Shown one piece after another: positions 63,603 through 64,000 of a stretch of DNA of 64,000 nt. A program made the translations under genes and the position numbers. The stretch's first letter is position 1. Each line of letters begins with the position of its first letter. The notes beneath the pieces were generated by a model, which ran no database searches, was not told the DNA's origin, and saw nothing but the letters and a program-made list of their open reading frames with translations. The DNA is from an uncultured Clostridium sp. (GTDB lineage: Bacteria; Bacillota; Clostridia; TANB77; CAG-508). The DNA lies in assembly GCA_900556135.1 (NCBI GenBank), contig USNR01000001.1, positions 12,251-76,250 of the forward strand, written 5' to 3'.

Positions 63603-63857
63603 CTATTTTGTTTCTTTTTTTGTTTTAGTAATTTCTAAATCATTAGCTTCGATATTTGCTTTTCCCAATATCATGGTTAAGCCTATAAATAGAAATATAA
63701 TTCCAACAACTATAAACATTACTGATGCTGTTATGCTATCTCCTCTAACGTTACCTAGTAGTCCAGCGAATAGAAGTCCAACTCCTATAATTGCAATTAT
63801 AATCCAAAATACCCATACTGATGTTTTTATTGGTTCTTTTTTTTCTTTATCTGCCAT
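63603..63857 (-). CDS. small two-helix membrane protein
   Basis: An 84-aa protein with a charged N-terminus, two membrane helices (~14-33 and ~42-62) and a Lys/Glu tail. Not recognised. AAGGAGG precedes the ATG at 63857; the frame continues to 63917, but the promoter at 63889-63917 lies within that stretch, so the shorter start is right. Confidence 0.65.
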   Translation of the reverse strand: MADKEKKEPIKTSVWVFWIIIAIIGVGLLFAGLLGNVRGDSITASVMFIVVGIIFLFIGLTMILGKANIEANDLEITKTKKETK

Positions 63858-63888
63858 CTTTATTCCTCCTTCGTTTGTTTCTGGTAAC

Positions 63889-63917
63889 ATTATATTGAAT
63901 AAATTTAAAAAAGTCAA
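63889..63917 (-). promoter_or_regulatory. sigma-A promoter of the 84-aa gene
   Basis: On the minus strand TTGACT (63912-63917), 17 nt and TATAAT (63889-63894), giving a leader of ~25 nt. Confidence 0.8.
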
Positions 63918-64000
63918 TACAATTTGTTATATTTCTCTACATTTTATGTAGGTTAGTCAATCATTTGTCACAAATTATTTAAAATAAATACTTTGAGCAC

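Overview
The window comes from a low-GC (roughly 28% G+C by eye), endospore-forming Firmicute. It is most like the uncultured gut Clostridia whose genomes carry many 'GITLVALVVTI' prepilin-like proteins. Sporulation genes (spoIIAA-spoIIAB-sigF, spoIID, a spoIIQ-like M23 gene, yunB, sleB), the Asp23/AmaP envelope genes, remA and veg all support this. Nearly every gene is on the minus strand; the one clear plus-strand gene is the TasA-like gene at 38805. I found no tRNA, rRNA, CRISPR array, transposase, recombinase or reverse transcriptase.

Layout. 1-2880: start of a CpaE/MinD-like ATPase with AT-hooks, a small VirB2/TrbC-like membrane protein, and a SleB hydrolase. 2944-8738: housekeeping (fhs, xseB, xseA, nusB) and the DUF2273/AmaP/Asp23 envelope set. 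8888-20465: a prepilin-like protein with a formylglycine-enzyme/lectin-type domain, then fmt, def, priA, a cytidylate-kinase-like gene, rpoZ, remA, a histone-H1-like membrane protein, rsmE and mgtA. 20649-21785: a shrunken prepilin-like gene behind a switch-type promoter. 21907-27710: an MFS transporter, two small genes and the sporulation block, which is flanked by inverted repeats. 28006-36314: two glycan genes, rpsI/rplM, another prepilin-like gene, yunB, a DUF3794-LysM protein and veg. 36626-39407: three TasA-like proteins. 39458-51237: a ten-gene glycan locus (polymerase/ligase, ABC exporter, radical SAM enzyme, seven glycosyltransferases). 51435-54879: two prepilin-like proteins with lectin-type C-termini. 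54982-63857: an unusual secretion/fibre cluster.

Two systems stand out. (1) A phase-variable promoter family. At 53097-53303 a sigma-A promoter lies between perfect 22-bp inverted repeats and points away from the prepilin-like gene it should serve (OFF). The paralogous locus at 21268-21464 carries the same segment in the opposite orientation (ON) with one repeat damaged. A third copy at 33487-33545 is ON with only one repeat. Each is separated from its gene by a long imperfect hairpin element, which recurs at two further intergenic sites with different but self-complementary outer arms. (2) At 54982-63334, four secreted or anchored TasA-like proteins and two active-looking SipW-type signal peptidases sit with a third signal peptidase that has lost its catalytic Ser and His. 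With them are a membrane-anchored McrB-like AAA+ ATPase, a DUF2357-like protein without a nuclease domain, and an unrecognised 332-aa protein. I infer a fibre or surface-protein export machine built around a McrBC-like ATPase. RemA and Veg, both linked to tasA expression in Bacillus, are encoded in the same window.

Two genes carry likely single-base frameshifts (spoIID and the prepilin-like gene ending at 53578). They are either assembly errors or real lesions.
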